64,000 bases of DNA from Halichondria panicea (Eukaryota > Porifera > Demospongiae > Suberitida > Halichondriidae), in the NCBI RefSeq assembly GCF_963675165.1, contig NC_087377.1, positions 4,650,042 to 4,714,041 of the forward strand, read 5' to 3'. The notes beneath the pieces are model-generated. The model saw only the letters and a program-made list of their open reading frames with translations, was not told the origin of the DNA and did not search any database. The translations under genes were made by a program, and so were the position numbers. This document shows, piece after piece, positions 22,157 through 29,185 of this stretch. Within the stretch, counting starts at the first letter, position 1. Each line of letters starts with the position of its first letter.

Positions 22157-23581
22157 CGTGCGTGCGTACGTTAGGTACTGTATGTAATCTGCTCTGTTAA
22201 TACATGATACAACAAGCCTTCGTTGTTTATTGGCTTAGTTCTACTGTTTACTTTTCACTTGTTTGTCTCGTCCATGCATACATACATGTACAGCACGTGT
22301 GTCTAGGAAGCAGGACGGAACTAGAGGTGCTAAAGTTTGCTGAGGATGGTTTCTCCTTCCACTGGAGCAAAGAGGGCTCCAGACGTCAGATCAAGACAAC
22401 TGATGATCAGCCCAACACTGTGAGCTTCCGGAGTGTGAGAGAGGAGGACTTTGGTCACTACCAGTGTGAGGTGAAGGATGCAGCTGCTGGGAAAGTGCTC
22501 CTCACTCTCTACACAGCTCTCTACAAACACCAGTCAAGTCAGTTATCTAACCTCAAGTATCCCCGTTGTCCTTGATCCCATTTATCACATACTAAGTTCT
22601 GTGATTTCTACTTATTACATAACCAGTGTACACACAGTGTTTACTTCCTCTGCCCCACAATCACAACAGAACTCTTACAACTGCCCAATTCACATTAATT
22701 TAGTGTGTAGCTTTTCATTAGCTAGGGGGCCACTTGTGTCAGTGTGTGCATTACATTAACTATCGTATAGCGGGTAATTTTCGAGGGGTAAAATATTCGT
22801 TATTTCCGTGGGCACTGACTTCCTCCCTATAAAAAAAGTTTACTGGAACGCATGCCGGGCAGTACAGGCAATAAAGTCAGCGACATTTTTACAGACAAAA
22901 ATCACTGTTTTCGATTTGTCAATGAATGCCATGGATTTTTACCCCACGAATATTACCCACTATCTATCTTACTTCCAATAAACAAAGTTCTATCAGATCA
23001 TAATTCCATGTATCATAATCGGAAACCTTCAGTCTGGAAAATACATGATCTTGATTCCTACAGGCCTGGCATTTCCCATTAATATACACATTGCTATAAT
23101 TATCGTAATTATTGTGCATTTTCAGATGCTTACTGTATTATGCAGTTCGTCATAAAACTGGTAATTTTCAATGCAATATGTACTTGTGTGTGTGTGTGTA
23201 GGATCGTCACAAGAGGAGCATCCTAGCAGAAACCAAACAGTAGAAATTGCACAACAACGGTCGTCGGTTCTGACTGGAGATGATATTCTAACAATTTGTG
23301 AGAATCTGAGAAGTGCCAGCAAAGATTGGTTCAACTTGGGACTGGCTCTCGGGGTGAAGTTTTACGAGTTGGAAAATATTCGAGATCGAAGCACAGATAA
23401 TGTGTGCCGCCTAACGATGATAGTAGCCAAGCGTCTTGAAGTAACTCATCCACCGATGACATGGCCTTACATATGTGAATGTCTAAGGAAGCCTACTGTT
23501 GCACGTAACGATGTAGCCGAGGAAATTGAAGACAAGTATGTGAGGACAGCAATTGCAGTTGCTCATAGTGCCACCAATTGA
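2496..23581 (+). CDS. WW-ankyrin-SH3-ROC-COR-Ig-Death protein, split by two transposons
   Basis: A multi-exon signalling gene. Exons read from splice sites and phase: 2496-2515, 2575-2694, 3120-3442, 3794-3895, 4150-4257, 10115-10164, 10403-10520, 10854-11015, 12867 to 22045 (one coding exon broken by two insertions), 22294-22537 and 23202-23581. All junctions are GT-AG and phase-compatible. Domains in order: WW, about three ankyrin repeats, an SH3-like module, a short helical module, a ROC GTPase, COR, an Ig-like domain and a Death domain ending at TGA 23581. ROCO proteins are multidomain GTPases, often joined to ankyrin repeats and sometimes to Death domains, and act in cytosolic signalling. 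The Ig-like fold is unusual in such a chain. As written, the DNA element (13071-14689) and the LTR element (15540-20819) put stops inside the GTPase exon, so this allele probably makes truncated protein unless the insertions are removed or spliced. The frame resumes exactly after each one. Confidence 0.8.
2905..3040. repeat. (CA)n microsatellite in intron 2
   Basis: An almost pure CA/CAC tract just upstream of the first ankyrin exon, with more CA-rich sequence to 3117. Open frames across it are repeat artefacts. Confidence 0.9.
3120..4257 (+). CDS. Exons 3-5: ankyrin repeats
   Basis: Three exons (3120-3442, 3794-3895, 4150-4257) read in phase. They show the ankyrin pattern: [58 protein letters not shown] and [18 protein letters not shown]. 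Each later exon starts with an Asp-Val pair after a split codon, so the repeats have a one-exon-per-repeat layout. Ankyrin repeats mediate protein binding. The first ankyrin exon is closely matched by 52502-52812 in the paralogue. Confidence 0.85.
4911..5455. mobile_element. Palindromic foldback element, family 1, copy A
   Basis: A 545 bp element with very long inverted arms (about 215 bp each, near-perfect) around a roughly 110 bp centre. The ends read CTCAGGTATATTAAGGACTG and its complement, and TA lies directly outside both ends. No coding capacity, so it is a non-autonomous foldback or MITE-like element in intron 5. Confidence 0.85.
5899..6561. mobile_element. Inverted-repeat element, family 1, copy B
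   Basis: Ends CTCAGGTGCATTAAGGACTG match family 1 copy A apart from two bases, with flanking TA on both sides. The 663 bp interior differs from copy A and has no convincing gene. It is probably a non-autonomous relative moved by the same transposase. Confidence 0.8.
6589..7131. mobile_element. Inverted-repeat element with TAGCCTCGATTC ends
   Basis: Ends TTAGCCTCGATTCCAGGCCG and its near complement (one mismatch) bound about 540 bp. The 75-codon open frame at 6623-6850 lies inside and has no family I can name. Short relatives with the same CCTCGATCCCAGGCC end occur near 25207, 55665, 57212 and 63688, so this is a dispersed family. Confidence 0.7.
7404..9023. mobile_element. TA-flanked inverted-repeat element hosting a nested palindrome
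   Basis: The left end CCGTATATCTTCTAATTTAT and its right complement are flanked by TA. Without the nested element at 7596-8827 it is about 390 bp, typical of a MITE. It carries repeated TCTAATTNNCCGGACA-like words near both ends. Confidence 0.8.
7596..8827. mobile_element. Nested 1.2 kb palindromic element with CAGTGCAACAACC ends
   Basis: The arms are about 500 bp each and largely complementary, with a short unpaired centre near 8100-8330. Terminal CAGTGCAACAACC is flanked by TA on both sides. CAGT-type ends with TA duplications fit the Tc1/mariner superfamily, but no transposase is present. It sits inside the element at 7404-9023, so it is younger than that element. Confidence 0.85.
9329..9891. 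mobile_element. TA-flanked inverted-repeat element, CCGTACTCTAC ends
   Basis: Ends CCGTACTCTACCAAGATTAC and complement (CCGTACTCTACTGAGATTAC), TA outside both, about 563 bp, non-coding. It contains internal inverted words of the type GGGCTTAATTTCGA. Confidence 0.8.
10115..10520 (+). CDS. Exons 6-7: SH3-like module
   Basis: Exons 10115-10164 and 10403-10520 join in phase. They give an SH3-like core: [20 protein letters not shown], then [16 protein letters not shown], then a Pro/Glu-rich linker. This matches the middle and end of SH3 (acidic RT loop, single Trp, G-x-FP-S-x-LIE). The usual first strand (ALYDY) is not encoded in these exons. It may be missing or lie in an undetected exon in the 5.9 kb intron before it. 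SH3 domains bind proline-rich peptides. Confidence 0.7.
10854..11015 (+). CDS. Exon 8: conserved helical module of unknown role
   Basis: A 54-codon exon starting [20 protein letters not shown] and ending [10 protein letters not shown]. It is predicted to be mostly helical and leucine-rich. The paralogue exon 54222-54392 is nearly identical but has three extra codons (KGF) in the loop. I do not recognise a named family. A conserved exon that keeps its phase in both copies suggests a real module, placed directly before the GTPase. Confidence 0.75.
11938..12545. mobile_element. Inverted-repeat element with TAGCGCGAAATTTTCGAGG ends, interrupted
   Basis: The left end TAGCGCGAAATTTTCGAGG and the right end CCTCGAAAATTTTGCGCTAT are inverted copies. 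The same family occurs at about 51703-51939. A second element (12067-12435) is nested inside it. Confidence 0.7.
12067..12435. mobile_element. Nested MITE with CAGTAGACACTCG ends
   Basis: Ends CAGTAGACACTCG and CGAGAGTCTACTG are inverted with one mismatch, and TA flanks both. It is 369 bp, non-coding, and inserted in the older element at 11938-12545. Confidence 0.8.
12867..13070 (+). CDS. First part of the ROC GTPase exon (P-loop)
   Basis: The acceptor CTGCAG precedes 12867 and the phase fits exon 8. The product contains [20 protein letters not shown], a G1 (Walker A) loop GPPHVGKTT at about 12962-12988 typical of ROC GTPases of ROCO proteins. It is followed by a helix and AKHASTLLA. Coding sequence is cut at TA 13069-13070 by the DNA element. 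Across the element the words STLLA and NCIQVMALI are contiguous once a single TA is kept. Confidence 0.85.
13071..14689. mobile_element. 1.6 kb AT-rich DNA element inserted in the GTPase exon
   Basis: The left end CACTACAAAAAAAATT pairs with the right end (complement CACTGCAAAAAATTTT), and TA is duplicated at 13069-13070 and 14690-14691. The host reading frame resumes exactly after the second TA. The interior has no transposase. It is AT-rich and holds a tandem block of about 2.3 units of roughly 106 bp at 13837-14080 (CTGTCCCTCACCTCTCACAG repeated). TA duplication fits a Tc1/mariner-like mechanism; the family is not identified. The right end also forms a good 3' splice site (TTTTTTGCAG), so splicing of part of the element is possible. 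Confidence 0.85.
14690..15539 (+). CDS. Second part of the ROC GTPase
   Basis: Reads in frame from the DNA-element junction to the LTR insertion. It has a G3-like DVGGQPE at about 15090 and the G4-like GTHKDK at about 15399, both matching ROC domains. A low-complexity Ser/Thr/Glu linker lies at about 14820-14980. The frame runs into the 5' LTR and stops at 15584, so the remaining part of the protein is lost on this allele unless the retrotransposon is absent. Confidence 0.85.
15540..15829 (+). repeat. 5' LTR
   Basis: 290 bp, identical to the 3' LTR. It has a TATAAAA box at 15699-15705 as the likely promoter core. The first bases, TGTGGTGAACTAG, supply the stop codon of the polyprotein in the 3' copy. 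Confidence 0.95.
15832..15849 (+). other. Primer-binding site, complementary to tRNA-Leu 3' end
   Basis: TGGTGGCAGCGGTGGGAT starts two bases after the LTR. Its complement ends in CCACCGCTGCCACCA, the 3' end expected of a metazoan leucine tRNA (AAG/TAG type) plus CCA. The match is from general knowledge of tRNA sequences, not a search. Confidence 0.8.
15908..20542 (+). CDS. Gag-Pol polyprotein (capsid, PR, integrase, RT, RNase H)
   Basis: A 1544-residue frame. An ATG at residue 32 (nucleotide 16001) is an equally good start. Order: a charged coiled coil at about 40-110; a capsid region whose end (about 195-280) resembles SCAN domains; two CCHC zinc knuckles at Cys308 and Cys349; an aspartic protease DTG at 408-410; integrase with His691/His697 and Cys727/Cys730, then Asp759, Asp818 and Glu854 (DD35E); a GPY-like motif near 992; reverse transcriptase with YLDD at 1259-1262; and RNase H beginning at Asp1410 and ending in NADALSRLP. 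Integrase before RT is the Gmr1 arrangement, opposite to ordinary Ty3/gypsy. All catalytic residues seem present. The stop codon lies inside the 3' LTR. Confidence 0.93.
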   Translation: MSVTRTGRIYNLGESVNETEQDVESDQAVITMAETGTGVTELLQMLLEDRRSRDEAETERARAREEENRQRERERAEEQERRERESEQRMQMMQSQVEMMRNWMDLNQSREEIKAKRAEDLRHLNLAKLTENEDIEAYLTTFERLMTAFEVKEEHWAHKLAPQLMGRAQQAFAAMDVEKAKNYEDVKRAILQRYDISEETYRKRFRTTKKAEGEAYLELATKLRDLLEKWTAGCTTMEALKEKIVVEQLMEGMPRDLRIWLGDRKPTTGEEAGRLADSYVHSRQLDPKELPPRETRRPSSESGATKTCHYCKIKGHIAKDCRKAMADRMTEKGRREANKTKMEWNKIKCYNCQETGHIAANCPSKSNLFTEETELVYMNEDKLEKKINPQITRSGTVEGKAVDEIVLDTGCARSMVRSDLLPQKKQLGRVRIRCAHGDVREYPLVSVEIGLGEGRHQIEAAISKTLPVPVLLGRDVAGLLEMLQNKEGTVRTEEALAVMTRAQAKKNEEERVELEKIQQQEGIKQPTTTSDTSTDEMPDDQVAKMVPNTPNTPDDQQAEMLTDLDVTDDQIAEMPIGAEMDPDLFLEVKKHQQLTRREKRQQRREVAQNKQTHPLDLSPIELRRMQQEDVTLKGIREAMNGATGASKMVFHEENGLIYRQWISPHGEDSSPIQQLVLPESCRSLVMSLAHHIPMAGHMGQRKTVERILQRFYWPTVFEDVKKLCQSCEECQRTSKGKKQRVPMIPLPIIREPFERIAMDIVGPLPRSRTGNRYILVICDYSTRYPETVPLRTIDAEHVAKELIMFFSRVGIPREILTDQGANFTSGLLAELYRLLKIQPIQTSPYHPQTDGLVERFNQTLKSMLRKTANEEGKDWDQLIPYLLFAYREVPQSSTGFSPFELMYGRQVRGPLDVLKESWESSKKSTESVVSYVLTIQEKLAKMSELACENLKKAQTTQKKWYDRNARERQLQVEDNVLVLLPSSTNKLLAKWQGPYPVKKVISPVTYEVDMFDHKKRRRVFHINMLRKWNTPTIPNLLAEEERGELTDELPLWKESDGITKKIVMDKRLEKTQQYDLRQLTNEFVEAMRDTPGRTAIIEHDIETGTARPIRLPPYRLPHAYRETVKKEIAEMLEHGVIEPSTSEWSAPIVLVKKKDGTMRFCVDYRRLNGVSEADAYPMPRIDEMIDRLGQAKYITTLDLTKGYWQVPLTKKAQTKTAFVTPFGLYHFNVIPFGLQGAPATFQRLMDRVLQGLEEYAAAYLDDVVIYSSNWKDHLYHLRQVLERIQDAGLTMKLSKCQFGMAHCIYLGHVVGSGVVKPEETKLEAMMEFPRPKTKKEVRCFLGLTGYYRRFIPDFASIAAPLSDLTRKNLPSTVIWTPACETAFQTLKKQMLSQPILHNPDFSRAFVLQTDASQRGVGAVLSQTDGDGAEHPVGYFSRKLLNREEHYSTVEKECLAIKLAVEAFRVYLLGRPFVIQTDHHSLEWMERMKENNNRLIRWSLALQPFNFSVRYRKGKDNQNADALSRLPISHPDMNVAGEGERNVVN
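20513..20529 (+). other. Polypurine tract
   Basis: GGAGAAGGGGAGAGGAA lies immediately before the 3' LTR and is the expected plus-strand primer site. It overlaps the last codons of the polyprotein. Confidence 0.85.
20530..20819 (+). repeat. 3' LTR
   Basis: Identical to the 5' LTR, with a TATAAAA box at 20689-20695. Placed here, it could start transcription into the downstream COR, Ig and Death exons. Confidence 0.95.
20820..22045 (+). CDS. COR domain part of the ROCO gene
   Basis: Continues the host exon after the second CTAAG: the frame runs PK, then [12 protein letters not shown]. It contains COR-like segments: a winged-helix-like stretch ([20 protein letters not shown] through [13 protein letters not shown]), a hydrophobic [15 protein letters not shown], and a later [12 protein letters not shown] region. 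COR is the dimerisation module that follows ROC in ROCO proteins. The exon ends at 22045 before a (GT)n-rich donor region. Confidence 0.8.
22046..22170. repeat. (GT)n microsatellite at the 5' end of an intron
   Basis: A nearly pure GT tract of about 120 bp begins at the donor site itself, giving many alternative GT dinucleotides. Open frames over it are artefacts. Confidence 0.9.
22294..22537 (+). CDS. Ig-like domain exon
   Basis: The acceptor ACAG precedes 22294 and the donor is at 22538, both in phase with neighbouring exons. The product has an Ig-type F strand, [11 protein letters not shown] (D-x-G-x-Y-x-C), preceded by FSFHWSKEG, which supplies the core tryptophan. The cysteine expected before that tryptophan is not obvious, so a disulphide is doubtful. 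An Ig-like fold between COR and Death in a presumably cytosolic protein is uncommon. Confidence 0.7.
22764..22968. mobile_element. Short inverted-repeat element, TATAGCGGGTAATTTTCG type
   Basis: The left GTATAGCGGGTAATTTTCG and the right end CGAATATTACCCACTAT are inverted, with paired internal words (GGGGTAAAATATTCG and complement). It lies in the intron between the Ig and Death exons. Related ends occur at 42306 and 62676. Confidence 0.6.
23202..23581 (+). CDS. Last exon: Death domain
   Basis: Reads in phase from the Ig exon to TGA 23579-23581. The Death-domain pattern is clear: [20 protein letters not shown], then a Cys/Met helix, [15 protein letters not shown], and [10 protein letters not shown]. 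Death domains self-associate in receptor, apoptotic and NF-kB signalling complexes. A polyadenylation signal AATAAA follows at 23716-23721. Confidence 0.85.
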
Positions 23582-23715
23582 TCATGAGAACCTGACAAGG
23601 TACGTGTGTTTGTAATCTGATTGTAGTCTAATCTGATGTTTTGTTCTCTATAGCTTTGGTTGATTGTGCTGTGCTCATGCTTTCATACAGATACTGGAGT
23701 TGCTTAAAAGGGACA

Positions 23716-23721
23716 AATAAA
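23716..23721 (+). terminator. Polyadenylation signal
   Basis: AATAAA, 135 bp after the stop codon of the ROCO-Death gene, the first such hexamer downstream. Confidence 0.6.
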
Positions 23722-24000
23722 GATGTCAAGTAAAGAATCATGCAAGAATGTCAAGTAAAAAACTAACTCTGTGTTGACTATAAGTACTGACTATTATAAT
23801 GCTCTGTGCTCTGTGTTTGATTATACCACCTTCAAGTTTATAATCATTTCCAGCTTTCTAGTTTAGTGACCCTTTACCATTCTTGTTGGGTACGGATCAC
23901 TTCAGTTGCAGCTTCTTGTTAACCACATGGAGAGAGCTAGAGCTAGAGTGAGTGTCTGCAGGCATGAGCTGGAGGAGCACGCAGTCCAGTATTAGTGGAT

Positions 24001-24979
24001 ATGGTGGCTAGTCTGCAGAGGGAGCTGGACAATGCTAGGGTGAGTAGGTTTGCTTAGGAATATTAAGAAATACACATTGTTGACATGTTTCAATCAGCTT
24101 AGTAGTGATCCCACTCCCAAGTGTTGACATTCATGATCTAGTAGCATAATAATACATTAATCTTGATTTAATTAACAGCAGTGAATAATGATGTGGCTGA
24201 TCTTATCAGTACAATACAGAGTGTCCTTCAGTTATGTGTGTTTTAGTTAGTAGGCATTGCTTAGGAATAATAACAGTGTTATGTTGTTGTCATGATTGTG
24301 TGTTCCTTCCAGAGGGACTGAGTGTGGATCATCATTTGAGGGTAGTGAGGACAGCTGCCTGGGAGGTGAGGGGGACATGGCGTCCTGTGGGAGAGCAGTT
24401 GGGTGTCAATGAGGGGACACTAGATGTGAGTGCTCTGCTGTGTGTGTACTGAACACTGTATAGCAGTAGATGACTGTGTACTAATAGCCCTGTGCTCATA
24501 CAGTCAGGCATCATCAGTTAAGGAATGTGCCAGCAAGCAGTACTGCACTGATTGTCATAATTAGCCTGCATGTGCAAACCCATTATTAGCCTATAGCAGT
24601 AATTATCCTCATTCCTATAATCCTCTGTGTGCCTGTGGTGTCAGTGACTGTATAGCTGTAGTAGTGAAATTAGTAGTTCGCATGTACACCCACACACACC
24701 CACACACCCACACACACCCACCCACATACACACACACCCACACACCCACACACACACACACACACCCCACCCACACACACACACACACAGGCCATCAAGA
24801 GGGACTATCAGAATGAGTCTGGTGTGTGTTTCACTAAACTACTGGAGCAATGGTTGACAGGATCCACCCCCACCCCCACACTAGGAGCACTCATCCATGC
24901 ACTCAAGTCTCCTGTCATTAGTCGTGGAGACATTGCCCAACAGATGGAGTCTAAACTAACCAAGCTAGCTTCACAGTAA
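24001..24979 (+). CDS. Second Death-domain gene, partial or decayed
   Basis: Two exons, about 24314-24426 and 24791-24979, join into one Death domain: LRVVRTAAWEVRGTWRPVGE, QLGVNEGTLD, then AIKRDYQNESGVCFTKLLEQ, WLTGSTPTPTLGALIHALKS, DIAQQMESKL and a TAA stop at 24977-24979. Upstream, 24001-24040 (LQRELDNAR) and 23923-23990 (ERARARVSV, HELEEHA) look like coiled-coil exons, but their frames do not join cleanly. The 5' part may therefore be decayed or missing. A (CA)n tract at 24685-24790 precedes the last exon. Confidence 0.65.
24685..24790. repeat. (CA)n/(CCCACA)n microsatellite
   Basis: CA- and CCCA-rich tract running directly into the acceptor CACAG of the last Death-domain exon, so it doubles as the polypyrimidine-poor 3' end of that intron. 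Confidence 0.85.
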
Positions 24980-26530
24980 CAGCTCCACTGACTCCATATC
25001 ATGATAGTGACTCGTACATCTTTTATTGATCAGAAACAGCTAATTAATTTTTATGCTTTGTTTTGCTGGTTCCCACTCCTGCTAAGATTTTTGCATAAAA
25101 ATAATAATGCAGTCCATCAGCGTTATAATTATATAAAAGCGTATACAATTGCCATGGCAGTTTTATTCAGGTTGATTTTGTACATTAATGGCAGCATGCA
25201 TGATAGCTAGCCTCCATCCCAGGCCGAGATTTTGCTTTTATAACGGTTAGTTGTTTGCCTAACTGTTATAAAGCGAAAACTCGGCCTGGGATCGAGTGCA
25301 TGATAGCTAGCTGAAAAGGTCGTCAAGCTTCTGCATGATAATGGATAAAAGGGGAGGGGCTGGTCTATCTGTGTTGCAGAAACAGCGCGAGCATTATCCA
25401 GCCATGGAAAGATAGAGCTGGAGTCATTTGTAAGTTGAAACCGTACATCCGCATGTTCATCTTGTGTGTATCTTGTTCCAGCTATTGATTGGATTGTTCA
25501 CTCTCTGGCCTTTGAGTGTATTGGTGTTGCTTTGTTTGTTGAGAGTGGAAGGTTTCTGTTCTGGTATTCCTTGTGTCTCAGAAGTGTGGTGGCCCCTTAG
25601 GTGTGTAGGTCATGCAGCTTAATATTATACTTGCCAGCAAAGCGCACGTTAAATGCATGTATGCATGACTAAACTCTTGTCGACAATGCTTTTTATGTAC
25701 TGTTTTAAATACGCATGGCTAAGAGTATATTACCTGCAATGCATGGCCTTGAACCCTTTGGTGGTGGGGGGGAGGAGGGATGGTGTCCATAGCACTGAAG
25801 TAATCAATTAGAATGTGTGTGGAAGGTTCTTCTACAGTCGGGTCACAGGACAGCATCTTCTTGTTCTTGAAACAGTTGCCAAACCAGCCTTTGTGTGCAA
25901 TGATGGATTACTTATGGCATCCCAGTCTTTTGAGGGAGCACTCTGCTGTTAGTACCTGCCTAAAAGGAAAGCAGCACAGGATCCTGCCATAATTGGGAGT
26001 GCTCGTTATCATGCAGTTCCAATAGTTAGTTAGCTATAGGATCATTAGAATAGCTAGCTATAATAATTATAGTTAGACAACTGCTGCTTCTTGGCTTATA
26101 TACTAATCTGTTATGACGGCTTTTTTAGGATCTTAACTCGGTGCTACTGCACATGGAATTGGTAAGTTCAGGCTTTAACTAAACCCTATATATAGGTGTG
26201 CCAAGGGAACTGTAGCCTTTGACTGGATTAGGGAAGAGTAGTCTTGAGCACTTGTGCAAGCCTTGCATGCCAGGCTTGTTGCAACTGGAGTCGAAAAGGG
26301 CTTCAAGAGCAAGGAGGTGTTGTCTCTGTGAGCCTATACTGTTGTTGAACCATGCATCCCATGCACACATTCTGGTTGATTACTTCTCTGCTCAGTTAAT
26401 TGTACTCACAGTCACAGGGTCCCTTTAGTTTATTATGCCCTTATTGTATTAGTCCCTTGGGAAAGGAAACTACTGGAGACTACTGGTGGTGGTCCTTCTG
26501 TGGTTGATTTGATTGGTTGTTGTGGGGTTG
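24980..26530. other. Non-coding stretch before the large transposon
   Basis: No gene is supported. A short palindromic repeat lies at 25207-25300 (TAGCCTCCATCCCAGGCC with its complement, about 90 bp). Two exon-like bits with good splice sites (about 25410-25430 before GTAAGT, and 26130-26160 between TTTTTTAG and GTAAGT) are too short to judge. Low-complexity G-rich sequence occurs near 25765. Confidence 0.5.
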
Positions 26531-26538
26531 GGAAATTT

Positions 26539-26593
26539 GGTTGGTACTTGATAAAGACTCACGAATATAGCTGAGTCAGCAATAACTACAATA
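26539..26593 (+). repeat. Left terminal inverted repeat of the 14 kb transposon
   Basis: Matches the complement of 40474-40529 apart from two small gaps (GATA-AAGAC against GATATAAGAC, and CAAT-AACT against CAATAAACT). It contains the palindrome-like GCTGAGTCAGC. Confidence 0.9.
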
Positions 26594-26615
26594 ATAATTA
26601 TCTTTACTGTAATAC

Positions 26616-28640
26616 ATGGTTCCATGGTTCCTACTGTTCCAAGGTTCCATGGTTCCTACTGTTCCATGGTTCCAAGGTTCCACTGTCCCTACTGTTCCAT
26701 GGTTCCATGGTTCCTACTGTTCCATGGTTCCTACTGTTCCAAGGTTCCATGGTTCCTACTGTTCCATGGTTCCAAGGTTCCACTGTCCCTACTGTTCCAT
26801 GGTTCCATGGTTCCTACTGTTCCATGGTTCCTACTGTTCCAAGGTTCCATGGTTCCTACTGTTCCATGGTTCCAAGGTTCCACTGTCCCTACTGTTCCAT
26901 GGTTCCATGGTTCCTACTGTTCCATGGTTCCTACTGTTCCAAGGTTCCATGGTTCCTACTGTTCCATGGTTCCAAGGTTCCACTGTCCCTACTGTTCCAT
27001 GGTTCCATGGTTCCTACTGTTCCATGGTTCCTACTGTTCCATGGTTCCAAGGTTCCATGGTTATACTGTTCCATGGTTCCAAGGTTCCACTGTTCCTACT
27101 GTTCCATGGTTCCATGGTTCCACTGTTCCACTGTTCCATGGTTCCTACTGTTCCATGGTTCCATGGTTCCACTGTTCCACTGTTCCATGGTTCCTACTGT
27201 TCCATGGTTCCAAGGTTCCACTGTTCCTACTGTTCCATGGTTCCTACTGTTCCATGGTTCCAAGGTTCCATGGTTATACTGTTCCACGGTTCCAAGGTTC
27301 CACTGTTGCTACTGTTCCATGGTTCCTACTGTTCCATGGTTCCGTGGTTCCACTGTTCCTACTGTTCCATGGTTCCATGGTTCCAAGGTTCCAGTATTCC
27401 TACTGTTCCATGGTTCCAAGGTTCCACTGTTCCTACTATTCCATGGTTCCATAGTTCCACTGTTCCTACTGTTCCATGGTTCCTACTGTTCCATGGTTCC
27501 ATGGTTCCAAGGTTCCTACTGTTCCATGGTTCCTACTGTTCCATGGTTCCCACTGTTCCATGGTTCCCACTGTTCCATGGTTCCTACTGTTCCATGGTTC
27601 CCACTGTTCCATGGTTCCCACTGTTCCATGGTTCCTACTGTTCCATGGTTCCAAGGTTCCACTGTTCCTACTGTTCCATGGTTCCTACTGTTCCATGGTT
27701 CCAAGGTTCCATGGTTATACTGTTCCACGGTTCCAAGGTTCCACTGTTCCTACTGTTCCATGGTTCCATGGTTCCACTGTTCCTACTGTTCCATGGTTCC
27801 ATGGTTCCAAGGTTCCACTGTTCCTACTATTCCATGGTTCCATGGTTCCACTGTTCCTACTGTTCCATGGTTCCAAGGTTCCATGGTTTACTGTTCCATG
27901 GTTCCATGGTTCCACTGTTCCTACTGTTCCATGGTTCCAAGGTTCCACTGTCCTACTGTTCCATGGTTCCAAGGTTTCACTGTTCCTACTTTTCCATGGT
28001 TCCCAGGTTCCATGGTTCCTACTGTTCCATGGTTCCATGGTTCCAAGGTTCCACTGTTCCTACTGTTCCATGGTTCCAAGGTTCCATGGTTCCTACTGTT
28101 CCATGGTTCCAAGGTTCCATGGTTATACTGTTCCATGGTCCAAGGTTCCACTGTTCCTACTGTTCCATGGTTCCCACTGTTCCATGGTTCCTACTGTTCC
28201 ATGGTTCCCACTGTTCCATGGTTCCCACTGTTCCATGGTTCCCACTGTTTCATGGTTCCTACTGTTCCATATGGTTCCTTCCGTTCCATGGTTCCCACTG
28301 TTTCATGGTTCCTACTGTTCCATGGTTCCCTCCGTTCCACTGTTCCATCGTTCCTACTGTTCCATGGTTCCATGGTTCCAATTATGGTTCCCACTGTTCC
28401 ATGGTTCCCTCTCCGTTCCATGGTTCCGTCCGTTCCATGTTCCTACTGTTCTATGGCTCCTATACTGTTCCATGGTTCCTACTGTTCCATGGTTCCTACT
28501 GTTCCATAAATCCCACTGGTCCACTGTTCCATGCATGGTTCCTACTGTTCTGTGTTCCGTGCTGTTCCATTGTTCCATGGTTGTTCCAAGATTCCTACTG
28601 TTCCATGATTCCCACTGTTCCATGGCTCCTACTGTTAATG
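26616..28640. repeat. Left subterminal GTTCC minisatellite array
   Basis: About 2 kb of GTTCC spaced every 8-9 bp with variants CATG, AAGG, TACT and CACT between. The first 400 bp is a higher-order repeat of exactly 100 bp: the word CACTGTCCCT recurs at 26681, 26781, 26881 and 26981. The array decays toward the interior after about 28380. Long open frames here arise because the repeat lacks stops and are not genes. Confidence 0.95.
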
Positions 28641-29185
28641 TTCCATGCCACGTTCCATGGGTCCATCGGACCCTATACTGTCATGGTTCACTGTCCTGTG
28701 TCACACGGCATCATGTGGCATGGTTTCCACGCCATGCATGCACTTGGTTATTGTTGTGGATACATATTAACCACCATACATTACTGTGAGGGTTTAAATC
28801 CCTCCTTTTGGTGACCACAAACCACATGTTTGCACATGCTGGTTCATCTCCACATGTTTGCATGCTGGTTCTTGTAAGTATCTACATGATCTAGAATCCA
28901 GAGCTGTAAGTGTTGATCAATCAAGTTGTTGGAGGTGAGTTATTGATAGTTTTCAGTACATGTGCTATACTATTATTATAGGCTAGATTTAATAGAATCA
29001 TTGAGCCTCAGTCAAGTTTCCAGATTTCGTTGCCAGTGTCATCTATATGATATATATTATAGATATTCTAGAGACCCAGCAAGTTAATCAGAACTCAACA
29101 GAACTGGTGAGAGATTGCAATTATTATACAGCATGCTTGCATCCATTATGTAATAGATCAAGCTATATAAAAGGCCGGCCTGCAG
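28641..29185. other. Transposon interior, no gene seen
   Basis: Array remnants with no coding signal. A TATATAAAAGG box lies at 29164-29174, just before the short frame at 29186. Confidence 0.4.

Noticed and set aside
20768-22187. Frame extended through the (GT)n tract as a Cys/Val-rich tail
   Set aside because: The tract begins at a splice donor, and the next exon joins in phase after it is removed.
26616-28814. Open frames of up to 732 codons rich in MVPWF and LLFHGS
   Set aside because: They are readings of the GTTCC minisatellite in several frames at once; the repeat contains no stop codons. No start context, domain or codon bias supports a protein.
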